DNA from: Shinella pollutisoli
Lineage (GTDB): Bacteria; Pseudomonadota; Alphaproteobacteria; Rhizobiales; Rhizobiaceae
Length of the DNA: 64,000 bases
NCBI RefSeq assembly: GCF_024609765.1
Contig: NZ_JANFDG010000016.1
Coordinates: 62,001-126,000 of the forward strand
Direction of reading: 5' to 3'
Below the pieces are notes generated by a model, which did not search any database, was not told the origin of the DNA, and was given only the letters and a program-made list of their open reading frames with translations. The position numbers and the translations under genes are program-made. Below are positions 19,252-29,280 of the stretch, piece after piece. Every line of letters starts with the position of its first letter. The first letter of the stretch is position 1.

Positions 19252-20576
19252 GCCAGGTCACGACAAGCCCCGCGACGGCCGCCTTCAAGGCGAGCGTCCG
19301 CCCGGAACGCCGCGACATCGGCCTTCGCCGCCGCTATGCCTCCGAGCGCCGTTTCCGCCTCTACGGCCTTGCGGCCATCGCTTTCGGCCTTCTCTTCCTC
19401 TTCCTGCTCCTGTCGTCCGTCGTCTCCAAGGGCTATACCGCCTTCCTGCAGACGAAGATCACGATCCCGGTCGAGTTCTCCGAACAGGTGATCGACAAGG
19501 ACGGCGAGCGGGCAACCGATCCGAAGGTGCTGATGACGGCCAACTATCCGGTCGTCGCGCGCAACGCGCTCGCCAAGGTGCTCGGCGTCGATCCGGGCGA
19601 CCGCGCGGCGATGCGCGAGGTCGGCGGCATGATCTCCGACAGCGTCCGCGTCCAGCTCCGCGACCTCGTGGTGGCCGATCCGTCGGTCATCGGCAGGACG
19701 GTGGACGTGGCGATCCTCGCCCACGGCAACGTCGATTCCGCCTACAAGGGGCAGATCGACCTCGGCGTCGACGAGAAGAACCGCAAGGTCTCCGACCGCC
19801 AGGTCGGCTGGATGAACCAGCTTGCCGAGACGGGCGCGCTTGCCGGCCACTTCAACACCGGCCTCTTCACCAACGGCGCATCGAGCCGTCCGGAAGCGGC
19901 GGGCCTCGGCGTGGCGCTCGTCGGCTCGCTCTACATGATGCTGATCGTGCTGGTGCTGTCGCTGCCGATCGGCGTCGCCGCCTCGATCTACCTGGAGGAG
20001 TTCGCGCCGAAGAACCGCTTCACCGACCTGATCGAGGTCAACATCAACAACCTCGCGGCCGTTCCCTCCATCGTCTACGGTCTGCTGGGTCTCGCGGTCT
20101 TCGTCAATTTCGCCGGCTTCCCGCGCTCGGCGGCGCTCGTCGGCGGCCTCGTGCTGACGCTGATGACCCTGCCGACGATCATCATCGCTACCCGCGCGGC
20201 GCTGAAGGCGGTGCCGCCGTCGATCCGCGCGGCGGCCCTCGGCCTCGGCGCCTCGAACATGCAGACGGTCTTCCACCACGTGCTGCCGCTCGCCATGCCG
20301 GGCATTCTCACGGGCACGATCATCGGCCTGGCGCACGCGCTCGGCGAGACCGCGCCGCTGCTCCTCATCGGCATGGTCGCCTTCGTCGCCGACGTGCCGG
20401 CGACCCCGCTCGACCCCGCGACCGCGCTGCCGGTGCAGATCTACATGTGGGCGAACGAGGCCGAGCGCGCCTTCGTCGAACGCACCTCGGGAGCCATCAT
20501 CGTGCTCCTGATCTTCCTCATCCTCATGAATGTCGGCGCAATCCTCTTGCGTCGTCGTTTCGAACGACGCTGGTAA
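19248..20576 (+). CDS. pstA: phosphate ABC transporter permease PstA
   Basis: A 442-residue permease with an extended N-terminal periplasmic region (about 60-220) like rhizobial PstA. The core has [18 protein letters not shown] and the EAA loop [24 protein letters not shown]. Start overlaps pstC by 4 bp, implying translational coupling. Confidence 0.92.
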   Translation: MSQVTTSPATAAFKASVRPERRDIGLRRRYASERRFRLYGLAAIAFGLLFLFLLLSSVVSKGYTAFLQTKITIPVEFSEQVIDKDGERATDPKVLMTANYPVVARNALAKVLGVDPGDRAAMREVGGMISDSVRVQLRDLVVADPSVIGRTVDVAILAHGNVDSAYKGQIDLGVDEKNRKVSDRQVGWMNQLAETGALAGHFNTGLFTNGASSRPEAAGLGVALVGSLYMMLIVLVLSLPIGVAASIYLEEFAPKNRFTDLIEVNINNLAAVPSIVYGLLGLAVFVNFAGFPRSAALVGGLVLTLMTLPTIIIATRAALKAVPPSIRAAALGLGASNMQTVFHHVLPLAMPGILTGTIIGLAHALGETAPLLLIGMVAFVADVPATPLDPATALPVQIYMWANEAERAFVERTSGAIIVLLIFLILMNVGAILLRRRFERRW

Positions 20577-20589
20577 AAGGAACGGACAC

Positions 20590-21405
20590 ATGAATATCCT
20601 ATCGGAAGCCGCGGTCGAGAAAGCCCTGGACAAGAAAATGAACGACGTTTCCTACAAGATGATCGGCCAGGACGTCTCCGTCTACTACGGCGACAAGCGC
20701 GCGCTCTACGACGTCAACCTGAACGTCCGCGAGAACACGGTGACGGCGCTGATCGGCCCCTCGGGCTGCGGCAAGTCGACCTTCCTGCGCACGCTGAACC
20801 GCATGAACGACACGATCGACGGCTGCCGCGTCACCGGCCGCATCGCGCTCGACGGCGACGACATCTACGACCCGTCGATCGACGTGGTGGAGCTGCGTGC
20901 CCGCGTCGGCATGGTGTTCCAGAAGCCGAACCCGTTCCCGAAGTCGATCTACGAGAACGTCGCCTACGGCCCGCGCATCCACGGGCTCGCCCGCACCCGG
21001 GCGGAGATGGACGCGATCGTCGAGAAGAGCCTGCAGCGGGCCGGCCTCTGGAACGAGGTGAAGGATCGCCTGCAGGAATCCGGCACCGGCCTTTCCGGCG
21101 GCCAGCAGCAGCGCCTGTGCATCGCGCGTGCCGTCGCCGTCAGCCCGGAGGTCATCCTGATGGACGAGCCTTGCTCGGCGCTCGACCCGATCGCGACCGC
21201 CCGCGTCGAGGAGCTGATCCACGAGCTGCGCGCCAACTTCACCATAGTCATCGTCACGCACTCGATGCAGCAGGCCGCGCGCGTCTCGCAGCGCACCGCC
21301 ATGTTCCACCTCGGCCAGCTCGTCGAGGAGAACGACACCGACAAGATCTTCACCAACCCCGACGACCAGCGCACGCAGGACTACATCATGGGCCGCTTCG
21401 GCTGA
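20590..21405 (+). CDS. pstB: phosphate ABC transporter ATP-binding protein
   Basis: A 271-residue ATPase powering PstCA. Walker [20 protein letters not shown], signature [14 protein letters not shown], Walker [14 protein letters not shown] and the switch His in [12 protein letters not shown] are all intact. AAAGGA precedes the ATG. Confidence 0.95.
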   Translation: MNILSEAAVEKALDKKMNDVSYKMIGQDVSVYYGDKRALYDVNLNVRENTVTALIGPSGCGKSTFLRTLNRMNDTIDGCRVTGRIALDGDDIYDPSIDVVELRARVGMVFQKPNPFPKSIYENVAYGPRIHGLARTRAEMDAIVEKSLQRAGLWNEVKDRLQESGTGLSGGQQQRLCIARAVAVSPEVILMDEPCSALDPIATARVEELIHELRANFTIVIVTHSMQQAARVSQRTAMFHLGQLVEENDTDKIFTNPDDQRTQDYIMGRFG

Positions 21406-21447
21406 GGCCGCCCGTCCCGAACCCGAGCGCAGCAAGGACTTGATCTC

Positions 21448-22167
21448 ATGTCATCGACCCATATCGTCTCGATCTACGACGAAGAACTGAAATATCTCAC
21501 CCGCCGCATCTCCGAGATGGGCGGCACCGCCGAGCAGATGGTGTCGGACGCCGTGCGCGCGCTCGTCACCACCGACGGCGCGCTCGCCCAGAAGGTGATC
21601 TCGGAGGACGTGGTGCTCGACAATGCCGAGCGCCAGATCAACGAGAAGGCCGTGCTGACCATCACCAAGCGCCAGCCGGTCTCGGCGGACCTGCGCGAGA
21701 TCCTCGGCGCGGTGCGCATCGCCGCCGAGCTGGAGCGCGTCGGCGACCTCGGCAAGAACACCGCCAAGCGGGTGATCGCCGTGCAGGGCTCCGGCATGCC
21801 GCGCAAGCTCGCCCGCGGCCTGGAGCATCTCGCCGAACTGGCGCTGATGCAGCTCAAGGAAGTGCTCGACGTCTACGCCACCCGCTCCGTCGAGAAGGCG
21901 AAGGCGATCCGCGAGCGCGACGACGAGATCGATGCGATCTACACCTCGCTCTTCCGCGAGCTCCTCACCTACATGATGGAGGATCCGCGCAACATCACGC
22001 CCTGCACGCACCTCCTGTTCTGCGCCAAGAACATCGAGCGCATCGGCGACCATGCCACCAACATCGCCGAGACGATCTATTTCATGGCGACCGGCGCGCA
22101 GCCCGAGGGCGAGCGGCCGAAGGACGACAACACGGCCTCGCTCGTCGCGGCCGAACCGTCTGCATGA
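21448..22167 (+). CDS. phoU: phosphate signalling protein PhoU
   Basis: A 239-residue all-helical two-repeat protein linking Pst to PhoR. Both metal-binding repeats are seen: ELERVGDLGKNTAKR and NIERIGDHATNIAE. Follows pstB by 42 bp. Confidence 0.94.
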   Translation: MSSTHIVSIYDEELKYLTRRISEMGGTAEQMVSDAVRALVTTDGALAQKVISEDVVLDNAERQINEKAVLTITKRQPVSADLREILGAVRIAAELERVGDLGKNTAKRVIAVQGSGMPRKLARGLEHLAELALMQLKEVLDVYATRSVEKAKAIRERDDEIDAIYTSLFRELLTYMMEDPRNITPCTHLLFCAKNIERIGDHATNIAETIYFMATGAQPEGERPKDDNTASLVAAEPSA

Positions 22168-22181
22168 GGAGTACGGCGTCC

Positions 22182-22865
22182 ATGGTGCCGAAGATTGCCG
22201 TCGTCGAGGACGAGGAGGCGCTGAGCGTCCTCCTGCGCTACAATCTGGAAGCCGAGGGGTTCGAGGTCGACACGATGCTCACCGGCGACGAGGCCGAGAT
22301 GCGGCTTCGCGAACGCGTGCCGGACCTGCTCATCCTCGACTGGATGCTGCCCGGCGTCTCCGGCATCGAGCTGTGCCGCCGGCTGCGCCAGCGTCCGGAG
22401 ACGGAGCGCCTGCCGATCATCATGCTGACGGCGCGCGGCGAGGAGAGCGAGCGCGTGCGCGGGCTTGCGACCGGCGCCGACGACTATGTGGTGAAGCCGT
22501 TCTCCACGCCGGAGCTCGTCGCGCGCGTGCGCGCCATGCTGCGGCGCGCCCGCCCGGAGGTCGTCTCGACGGTGCTGCGCTGCGGCGACATCGAGCTCGA
22601 CCGCGAGACGCACCGCGTCCACCGCCGCAGCCGCGAGGTCCGGCTCGGGCCGACCGAGTTCCGCCTGCTCGAATTCCTGATGACGTCGCCCGGCCGCGTC
22701 TTCTCGCGTTCCCAGCTCCTCGACGGCGTGTGGGGCCACGACATCTATGTCGACGAGCGCACCGTCGACGTCCATGTCGGCCGCCTGCGCAAGGCGCTCA
22801 ACTTCGCCAACATGCAGGATGTCATCCGCACGGTGCGCGGCGCCGGCTACTCGCTGGAATCCTGA
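22182..22865 (+). CDS. phoB: phosphate regulon response regulator PhoB
   Basis: A 227-residue OmpR-type activator. Receiver domain (1-120) has VVEDEEAL, phospho-acceptor Asp in LLILDWMLPG, and the Lys in VVKPFS. The C-terminal winged helix has FSRSQLLDGVWGHDIYVDERTVDVHVGRLR-type residues. The start MVPKIAVVEDE fits GAGGAG ten bases upstream better than the ATG overlapping the phoU stop. Last gene of the operon. Confidence 0.94.
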   Translation: MVPKIAVVEDEEALSVLLRYNLEAEGFEVDTMLTGDEAEMRLRERVPDLLILDWMLPGVSGIELCRRLRQRPETERLPIIMLTARGEESERVRGLATGADDYVVKPFSTPELVARVRAMLRRARPEVVSTVLRCGDIELDRETHRVHRRSREVRLGPTEFRLLEFLMTSPGRVFSRSQLLDGVWGHDIYVDERTVDVHVGRLRKALNFANMQDVIRTVRGAGYSLES

Positions 22866-22881
22866 CCCACCGAACAGTCGA

Positions 22882-22912
22882 ATGAAAACGGGGCCGAAAG
22901 GCCCCGTTTTCA
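22882..22912. terminator. bidirectional terminator between phoB and gcrA
   Basis: TGAAAACGGGGCC, loop GAAA, GGCCCCGTTTTCA is a perfect 13-bp stem whose ends supply T-runs on both strands, between convergent genes. Confidence 0.9.
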
Positions 22913-22930
22913 TATTCTCCGCGACGACGC

Positions 22931-23470
22931 TCAGCGCATGCGGCGCCGCTCCGCCGAGGGCTGGTAGGCCAGCCGCTGGTGGTAGGTGCAATAGGGCGAG
23001 TTGTCCGGCGATTCATTGCCGCAGAAGTGGAAGTCCTCGTTCAGCGGATCGCCGATCGGCCACTTGCAGGTGCGCTCGGTCAGCTGCGTCAGCTCCAGCC
23101 GCCGCGACATCGGCACGACGATGCTGTTGGCGTTCGCGGGAACGGGAAGCTGGTCCGCCGCACCGTCGAAGACCGCGTCGATCTCGTCCTTGGACAGGCC
23201 CGCACCGGCCGGGCGGGCGGCCGCGCGCTGCGTGGCGGGACGGGCGGCGAAGGCGGCGGCCGGACGCGGCGCGGGCGCCGCAGGGCGCTTCGGCCGGGCG
23301 GCGGCCTGCGTGCCGCCGGTCTTGGCGCGGCCGGGCAGATTGAGGCGGTGGACCTTGCCGATCACCGCGTTGCGGCTGACACCACCCAGTTGCGCGGCGA
23401 TCTGACTCGCACTCAGGCCTTCGCTCCAGAGCTTCTTGAGTTTCTCGACCCGCTCGTCTGTCCAGTTCAT
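22931..23470 (-). CDS. gcrA: cell-cycle regulator GcrA
   Basis: A 179-residue GcrA: the N-terminal helix-turn-helix MNWTDERVEKLKKLWSEG and SASQIAAQLGGVSRNAVIGK is followed by an Ala/Pro-rich linker (about 50-90) and the C-terminal Cys/His part with TCKWPIGDP and FCGN...YCTYHQRLAY. In Caulobacter, GcrA binds sigma-70 and activates promoters carrying CcrM-methylated GANTC. Its own upstream region here is rich in such sites. Confidence 0.93.
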   Translation of the reverse strand: MNWTDERVEKLKKLWSEGLSASQIAAQLGGVSRNAVIGKVHRLNLPGRAKTGGTQAAARPKRPAAPAPRPAAAFAARPATQRAAARPAGAGLSKDEIDAVFDGAADQLPVPANANSIVVPMSRRLELTQLTERTCKWPIGDPLNEDFHFCGNESPDNSPYCTYHQRLAYQPSAERRRMR

Positions 23471-23502
23471 TCTCTTGGTCTCCGCGCGGCGCCCCGATGC
23501 GG

Positions 23503-23724
23503 GAATCCCTCATCATCGTTGCGGACGGGGTCCGTAACGGTGGCGCCTTGGCATTGTTGGTGACTAGTTCCGCCGCATGCAGTCTAGCAATTGGGCATAA
23601 ACTAGAGACCGGGTGACTCCGTGACAAGAGTCGCCGGAATCCGCGCGAATCGATTTTAGAGTTTTCCCCAACTTGCTGGCGAGGTGTGACTCGGACGCGA
23701 CACCTTCCGCACGTGCCGTGAATC
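23503..23724. promoter_or_regulatory. cluster of seven GANTC (CcrM) sites between gcrA and argD
   Basis: GANTC occurs at 23,503, 23,615, 23,628, 23,637, 23,647, 23,688 and 23,720 (first base). The 23,471-23,892 gap holds no gene. Roughly one site is expected by chance in 222 bp. CcrM methylates these sites, so promoter activity here may follow the cell cycle. Confidence 0.75.
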
Positions 23725-23892
23725 CTCACGCTGCGGCAGGTTCAGCGTCGTTTCACCATCCGCTTTTATTGACATCGCGCCGCGAAATGCCGATAGTGCC
23801 GGCTGCCGCCGAAAGGCGGCTTTTGATTTTTCCGGACCCGGAAAAGTCGTGCCGTCAAGATGAAATTTCCGCTAATCCGGAGGAAACGGGCC

Positions 23893-25086
23893 ATGGCCGA
23901 CGCCGCGCCGCTCTATGAAACCTATCTGCGCGCCCCGTTGCGGTTCGTGCGCGGGGAGGGCGTGTGGCTCGTCACCGAGGGCGGGGAACGCTATCTCGAC
24001 TTCGCCGCCGGCATCGCCGTCAATTCGCTGGGCCACGCCCATCCCCACCTCGTCGCGGCCCTGAAGGACCAGGCCGACAAGGTCTGGCACCTGTCCAACC
24101 TCTACGACATCCCGGGCCAGGAGACGCTCGGGCGCAGGCTCGTGGAAGCGACCTTCGCCGACAAGGTGTTCTTCACCAATTCCGGCGCCGAGGCGCTCGA
24201 ATGCGCGATCAAGACCGCGCGGCGCTATCATTTCTCCAAGGGCCATGCCGGCAAGTTCCATATCATCACCTTCGAGGGCGCCTTCCACGGCCGCACGCTC
24301 GCCACGATCGCCGCCGGCGGCCAGGAGAAATACCTGGAAGGCTTCGGCCCCAAGACGCCGGGCTTCTACCAGGTACCCTTCGGCGACATCGCCGCCGTCC
24401 GCGACGCGATCGGCGAGGAGACGGCCGCGATCCTGATCGAGCCGATCCAGGGCGAGGGCGGCATCCGCCCGGCATCGAAGGAATTCCTGCAGGAGTTGCG
24501 CGCGCTCTGCGACGAATACGGCCTGCTGCTGATCCTCGACGAGGTGCAGACGGGCGTCGGCCGCACCGGCCGCCTCTTCGCCCACGAATGGGCGGGCATC
24601 ACGCCCGACATCATGGCGATCGCCAAGGGCATCGGCGGCGGCTTCCCGCTCGGCGCCTGCCTCGCCACGGCCGAGGCCGCCTCCGGCATGGTGGCCGGCA
24701 CGCACGGCACGACCTATGGCGGCAATCCGCTCGCCATGGCCGTCGGCAACGCGGTGCTGGACGTGGTGCTCGCCGACGGCTTCCTCGATCATGTGCGCGA
24801 TGTGGCGCTCGTCTTCCGCCAGGGCCTTGCCGCCCTCAAGGACCGGTTCCCGGACGTCGTCGAGGATATCCGCGGCGAGGGCCTGCTCATCGGCATCAAG
24901 ACGAAGGTGCCGGTCGCCGACCTGCTGAACGCCGTGCGCGCGGAGAAGCTGCTCGCGGTATCCGCCGGCGGCAACGTGCTGAGGCTGCTGCCGCCGCTGA
25001 CGGTGACGGCGGAGGAGGCGCGCGAGGGGCTGTCGCGCCTCGAACGGGCGGCCGAAAAGCTGACGGCCGCCGTCAAGGCCGCCTAA
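23893..25086 (+). CDS. argD: acetylornithine aminotransferase
   Basis: A 397-residue class III PLP aminotransferase of arginine synthesis. [17 protein letters not shown] binds the cofactor phosphate, [19 protein letters not shown] carries the PLP-contacting Asp, and the Schiff-base Lys is in [17 protein letters not shown]. Start MADAAPLYE has GGAGG nine bases upstream. Operon with argF (25-bp gap). Confidence 0.93.
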   Translation: MADAAPLYETYLRAPLRFVRGEGVWLVTEGGERYLDFAAGIAVNSLGHAHPHLVAALKDQADKVWHLSNLYDIPGQETLGRRLVEATFADKVFFTNSGAEALECAIKTARRYHFSKGHAGKFHIITFEGAFHGRTLATIAAGGQEKYLEGFGPKTPGFYQVPFGDIAAVRDAIGEETAAILIEPIQGEGGIRPASKEFLQELRALCDEYGLLLILDEVQTGVGRTGRLFAHEWAGITPDIMAIAKGIGGGFPLGACLATAEAASGMVAGTHGTTYGGNPLAMAVGNAVLDVVLADGFLDHVRDVALVFRQGLAALKDRFPDVVEDIRGEGLLIGIKTKVPVADLLNAVRAEKLLAVSAGGNVLRLLPPLTVTAEEAREGLSRLERAAEKLTAAVKAA

Positions 25087-25111
25087 CAGGGACAGGGACG
25101 ACAGGCATATC

Positions 25112-26023
25112 ATGGCAAAGCATTTCCTCGATCTTTCCGCCGTTTCGGAAAGCGATCTCCGCGCCATCATGGACGACGCGCACACGCGCAAGGCCGCCTC
25201 GAAGGCCGGTGCGGAGACCAGGCCGCTGGCCGGCAAGATGCTGGCGATGATCTTCGAGAAGCCCTCGACGCGCACCCGCGTCTCCTTCGACGTCGGCATG
25301 CGCCAGCTCGGCGGCGAGACGCTGTTCCTGTCGGGCACGGAGATGCAGCTCGGCCGCGCCGAGACGATCGGCGACACGGCGAAGGTGCTGTCGCGCTATG
25401 TCGACGCCATCATGATCCGCACGACCGACCATGCGCGCCTGCTGGAGCTTGCCGAGCACGCGACGGTGCCGGTCATCAACGCGCTCACCGACCTCACCCA
25501 TCCCTGCCAGATCATGGCCGACATCATGACCTTCGAAGAGCATCGCGGCTCGACGAAGGGGCGCACCTTCGCCTGGACCGGCGACGGCAACAACGTGCTG
25601 CATTCCTTCGTCGAAGGCTCGGCCCGCTTCGGCTACACGATGAGGATGGCGGTGCCGCTCGGCTCCGAGCCGGACGACAGGATCCTCAACTGGGCGCGCG
25701 ACAACGGCGGCGACATCCTGCTCGGCCACGATCCGGAAGCCATCGTCGCCGGCGCCGACCTGGTCGTCACCGACACCTGGGTCTCGATGAACCAGGAGCA
25801 CCGCGCCCGCGGCCACAACATCTTCCAGCCCTATCAGGTCAACGGCGCGCTGATGGCGAAGGCGGACAGGGACGCGCTCTTCATGCACTGCCTGCCGGCG
25901 CACCGCGGCGAGGAGGTGACGGACGAGGTGATCGACGGCCCGCAGTCGGTGGTCTTCGACGAGGCGGAGAACCGCCTGCACGCGCAGAAGTCCATCCTCG
26001 CCTGGTGCTTCGGGGTCGTCTGA
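25112..26023 (+). CDS. argF: ornithine carbamoyltransferase
   Basis: A 303-residue enzyme making citrulline from ornithine and carbamoyl-P. [15 protein letters not shown] (carbamoyl-P site), [11 protein letters not shown] and [13 protein letters not shown] (ornithine site) are complete. Confidence 0.95.
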   Translation: MAKHFLDLSAVSESDLRAIMDDAHTRKAASKAGAETRPLAGKMLAMIFEKPSTRTRVSFDVGMRQLGGETLFLSGTEMQLGRAETIGDTAKVLSRYVDAIMIRTTDHARLLELAEHATVPVINALTDLTHPCQIMADIMTFEEHRGSTKGRTFAWTGDGNNVLHSFVEGSARFGYTMRMAVPLGSEPDDRILNWARDNGGDILLGHDPEAIVAGADLVVTDTWVSMNQEHRARGHNIFQPYQVNGALMAKADRDALFMHCLPAHRGEEVTDEVIDGPQSVVFDEAENRLHAQKSILAWCFGVV

Positions 26024-26168
26024 GGCGATCCTTGAAAACCGGCATGGCCGCCACGATCTAGGGTGCATCCAGGCGGCCGGGTTGCCGCGAATCACGATAG
26101 AACGCTGAAATGCAGGCGGACCGGACCCGCAAGGCTCGGCCGCCTTCCGGCGTGCGAAGGAGACGACC

Positions 26169-27173
26169 ATGGCTGAGAAGGCCCCGAAACAGGCCCTGAA
26201 ACTCGGCGAACCCGGCTTTGCCGGCGACGACCATGTCCTGCCCTTCCAGGTGGAGGGCCTCGACGTGCGCGGTCGCGCCGTCCAGCTCGGGCCGATGCTC
26301 GACGGCATCCTCGGCCGCCACGACTATCCCGCTCCCGTCGCGCGCCTGCTCGCCGAGGCGATCGTGCTGACGGTGCTGCTCGGCACCTCGCTGAAGTTCG
26401 AGGGCAAGCTGATCGTGCAGACGAAGGGCGACGGTCCGGTCGACCTGCTCGTCGCCGATTTCGCCGCACCCGAGAACGTACGCGCCTATGCCCGCTTCGA
26501 CCAGGCCGCCCTCGACGCGGCGGTGGCGGAAGGCAGGACCGCGCCGCACGAGCTGCTCGGCAAGGGCGTGCTCGCCTTCACCATCGACCAGGGGCCGCAC
26601 ACCCAGCGCTACCAGGGCATCGTGCCGCTCGACGGCCATACGCTCGAGGAGATCGCCGGCGTCTACTTCCGCCAGTCGGAGCAGATCCCGACCAAGGTGC
26701 GCCTCGGCGTCGCCGAGCTCTTCGACCGCGACGAGGCCGGAAGGGCGCGCCATCGCTGGCGGGCGGGCGGCATGGTCGCGCAGTTCCTGCCGCAGGCGCC
26801 CGAGCGCATGCGCCAGGCCGACCTGCCGGGCGGCGACAGCGACGAGGCGGGCCATGTCGTGGCGGAGGACGATCACTGGGCCGAGGCCAAGGCGATGGTC
26901 GAGACGATCGACGCCGACGAGCTGACCGACCCGACCGTCGGCACCGAACGGCTGCTCTTCCGCCTGTTCCACGAGCGCGGTGTGCGGGTCTATCCGCCGC
27001 AACGGGTCTTCGACCGCTGCTCGTGCTCGCGCGAGAAGCTGAAGGGCGTGCTCTCCGGCCTCTCCCGCGAGGAGATCGAGGAGAGCGCGGACGCGGAGAA
27101 CGAGATCGCCGTCACCTGCGAGTTCTGCTCGACGACCTATCGCTTCGAGGCGACGGAAATCCTGCCGGCATAA
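26169..27173 (+). CDS. hslO: redox-regulated chaperone Hsp33
   Basis: A 334-residue holdase chaperone activated by oxidation. The C-terminal zinc site is CSCSREK and CEFCSTTYRF (CXC...CXXC). Follows argF by 145 bp in the same direction, as in other rhizobia. Confidence 0.93.
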   Translation: MAEKAPKQALKLGEPGFAGDDHVLPFQVEGLDVRGRAVQLGPMLDGILGRHDYPAPVARLLAEAIVLTVLLGTSLKFEGKLIVQTKGDGPVDLLVADFAAPENVRAYARFDQAALDAAVAEGRTAPHELLGKGVLAFTIDQGPHTQRYQGIVPLDGHTLEEIAGVYFRQSEQIPTKVRLGVAELFDRDEAGRARHRWRAGGMVAQFLPQAPERMRQADLPGGDSDEAGHVVAEDDHWAEAKAMVETIDADELTDPTVGTERLLFRLFHERGVRVYPPQRVFDRCSCSREKLKGVLSGLSREEIEESADAENEIAVTCEFCSTTYRFEATEILPA

Positions 27174-27175
27174 TC

Positions 27176-27315
27176 GCCCCTCATCCCCCTGCCGGGGACC
27201 TTCTCCTTGGCTGCGGGGAGAAGGGATATGCCGCACCGGCTTCCTCACATGACAAGGATGTGCAAGGCACGTCCCCTCTCCCCGCTTGCGGGAGAGGGTT
27301 AGGGTGAGGGGCGGA
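27176..27315. repeat. rhizobial-type palindromic intergenic repeats
   Basis: The hslO-apaG gap holds CTTCTCC...GGGGAGAAGG and CCCCTCTCCCCGCTTGCGGGAGAGGGTTAGG-type elements, the same family as at 344-466 and 5,833-5,965. No gene is seen in 27,174-27,379. Confidence 0.6.
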
Positions 27316-27379
27316 TGCGCATGTGCGATAGGCGGGAGAAGGTCCCGGCAAGGGGGATGAGGAGCAGCCCTCGGGCCCC

Positions 27380-27772
27380 TCAGTTCAGCACCCGCGCCTG
27401 CCCGGGCGTGTCCAGCGAGAAGGCGGGGATGGCGACGTCGAAGGCCTCGCCGTTCTCCGCCTCCATGCGATAGCGGCCGAACATGATGCCGGACGGCGTC
27501 TCCAGCGGGCAGCCGGAGGAATATTCGTAGGTGTCGCCGGGCCTGAGAACCGGCTGCTCGCCGATGACACCGGGGCCGACGACCTCGTCCACCTGCCCGT
27601 TCTGGTCGGTGATGTGCCAGTAGCGGGTCATCAGGCGCACGGAGAGATCGGAATGGTTGGCGATGACGACCCGGTATCCCCAGACGTAACGGTTGTCGTC
27701 CGGATCGGACTGATCTGCGAGATAATAGGGCTCTACGGTCACTTCGATGTCGCGGGTCAGCGCACGGTACAT
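27380..27772 (-). CDS. apaG: ApaG/DUF525 protein
   Basis: A 130-residue immunoglobulin-like domain protein. [47 protein letters not shown] and GIMFGRYRM are the family blocks. Linked to Co2+/Mg2+ homeostasis in enterobacteria; molecular role unsettled. Confidence 0.92.
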   Translation of the reverse strand: MYRALTRDIEVTVEPYYLADQSDPDDNRYVWGYRVVIANHSDLSVRLMTRYWHITDQNGQVDEVVGPGVIGEQPVLRPGDTYEYSSGCPLETPSGIMFGRYRMEAENGEAFDVAIPAFSLDTPGQARVLN

Positions 27773-27821
27773 AGGAAAACCTTGGACTGGTTGTCTGCCG
27801 CTACTCTACAGGAATCCGTTT

Positions 27822-27853
27822 TCGTCAAGAATAGGTATCGTCAAGAATAGGTA
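27822..27853. repeat. 16-bp tandem duplication
   Basis: TCGTCAAGAATAGGTA occurs twice back to back in the apaG-metZ gap. Next to it (27,855-27,890) a GGGCG...CGCCC hairpin reads as a possible terminator of metZ. Confidence 0.6.
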
Positions 27854-27899
27854 AACGGCGCCGGGCGGGTCTTCGCCCGACGCCCATTTTTGGCGCGGC

Positions 27900-29084
27900 T
27901 CAGCCGGCGACTTTCGCAAGCGCGCGCGCAAAATCCTCGAGGAGGTCGTCGCCGTCCTCGATGCCGGCGGAGAAGCGCACCGTGCCGGCGGAGATGCCGA
28001 GTTCGGCGCGCGCCTCGTCGGTGAGGTTCTTGTGCGTCGTCGTCGCCGGATGGGTGATCAGGCTCTTGGCGTCGCCGAGATTGTTGGAGATGCGCACGAT
28101 CTCCAGCGCGTCCTGCAGCGCGAAGGCCGCCTCCTTGCCGCCCTTCAGCTCGAAGCAGACGAGCGTCGAGCCGCCCGTCATCTGCCGGGCGATGATGTCG
28201 GCCTGCGGATGGTCCTTGCGGCCGGGATAGATCACGCGGGCGACCTTGCTCTCGCCTGCGAGCAAGTCGGCGATGCGGCTTGCGTTCTCCGTCTGCTGCT
28301 TGACGCGCAGCGGCAGCGTCTCGATGCCCTTCAAGAGCGTCCAGGCGTTGAAGGGCGACATGGCCGGGCCGGTATGGCGGAAATAGTCGTGCAGGTGCTC
28401 GTCGATCCACGCCTTGTCGGAGAGCACGACGCCGCCCAGGCACCGGCCCTGTCCGTCGATATGCTTGGTGGCCGAATAGACGACGACATGCGCGCCGAGC
28501 TCCAGCGGCTTCTGGAAGAGCGGCGTGGCGAAGACGTTGTCGACCACGACCTTGGCGCCGATCTGGTTGGCGAGCGTCGCCACGCCGGCGATGTCGATCA
28601 CCTCCAGCGTGGGGTTGGTCGGGCTTTCGAGGAAGAAGACCTTGGTGTTCTTGCGGATCGCCTTTTCCCAGTTCTGCAGATAACGCCCGTCGACCAGCGT
28701 GCACTCGATGCCGTATTTCGGCGCCAGCGTCTCGACCACCCAGCGGCAGGAGCCGAACAGCGCCCGGGCGGCGACGATGTGGTCGCCGGCTTTCAGCTGG
28801 CAGAGGATCGCGGCGGAGACGGCGGCCATGCCCGACGCGGTGGCGCGGGCGTCCTCGGCGCCTTCCAGCATGCACATGCGCTTCTCGAACATGTCGTTGG
28901 TCGGGCTGCCGTAGCGGGCGTAGATGAAGCCGTCCGTCTCGCCCTTGAAGCGGGCCTCGGCGGCGGCCGACGTGTCGTAGACGAAACCCTGCGTCAGGAA
29001 GATCGCCTCGGCCGTTTCGCCGTGCTGGGAGCGGGTGGTTCCGCCATGGACGAGTTGGGTGGCCGGGCGCCAGGACTTGCTCAT
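27900..29084 (-). CDS. metZ: O-succinylhomoserine sulfhydrylase
   Basis: A 394-residue Cys/Met-metabolism PLP enzyme that makes homocysteine directly from O-succinylhomoserine and sulfide. YARYGSPTNDMFEKRMC, KVVVDNVFATPL and the PLP lysine in VVYSATKHIDGQGRCLGG are seen. Start MSKSWRPATQ. A SAM-II riboswitch and a terminator precede it. MetZ is favoured over cystathionine gamma-synthase or MetY by overall sequence and the riboswitch context. Confidence 0.88.
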   Translation of the reverse strand: MSKSWRPATQLVHGGTTRSQHGETAEAIFLTQGFVYDTSAAAEARFKGETDGFIYARYGSPTNDMFEKRMCMLEGAEDARATASGMAAVSAAILCQLKAGDHIVAARALFGSCRWVVETLAPKYGIECTLVDGRYLQNWEKAIRKNTKVFFLESPTNPTLEVIDIAGVATLANQIGAKVVVDNVFATPLFQKPLELGAHVVVYSATKHIDGQGRCLGGVVLSDKAWIDEHLHDYFRHTGPAMSPFNAWTLLKGIETLPLRVKQQTENASRIADLLAGESKVARVIYPGRKDHPQADIIARQMTGGSTLVCFELKGGKEAAFALQDALEIVRISNNLGDAKSLITHPATTTHKNLTDEARAELGISAGTVRFSAGIEDGDDLLEDFARALAKVAG

Positions 29085-29103
29085 GTGATCGTCGCCTTCA
29101 AAC

Positions 29104-29132
29104 AAAAAAACCGGCCGCGAAAGCAGGCCGGT
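29104..29132 (-). terminator. attenuator terminator in the metZ leader
   Basis: Reading leftward, ACCGGCC, loop TGCTTTCGC, GGCCGGT is followed directly by T7, then the metZ start 20 bp on. Placed after the SAM-II aptamer, it is the likely off-switch. Confidence 0.85.
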
Positions 29133-29146
29133 CTGACGCCCGGCCT

Positions 29147-29200
29147 TTTTAGCTATTTGTTTTACGTGGCTGCAAGCCGGCCGGCCAAATCACCACGGGA
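29147..29200 (-). ncRNA. SAM-II riboswitch
   Basis: The leader reads CGTGGTGATTTG, then a GC-rich P1 arm, CTTGCAGCCACGT, AAACAAA and GCTAAA, the conserved SAM-II (metA motif) elements in order. CGTGG pairs with CCACG to form the pseudoknot stem. SAM-II aptamers control methionine genes in alphaproteobacteria. Confidence 0.9.
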
Positions 29201-29280
29201 TAAACTGCTCCATACTGCGCGGACGTGCTTGCGTCAATTGTCCGCATTTGGTTTTGTCTGGCATCTTACGGGACGGGATC

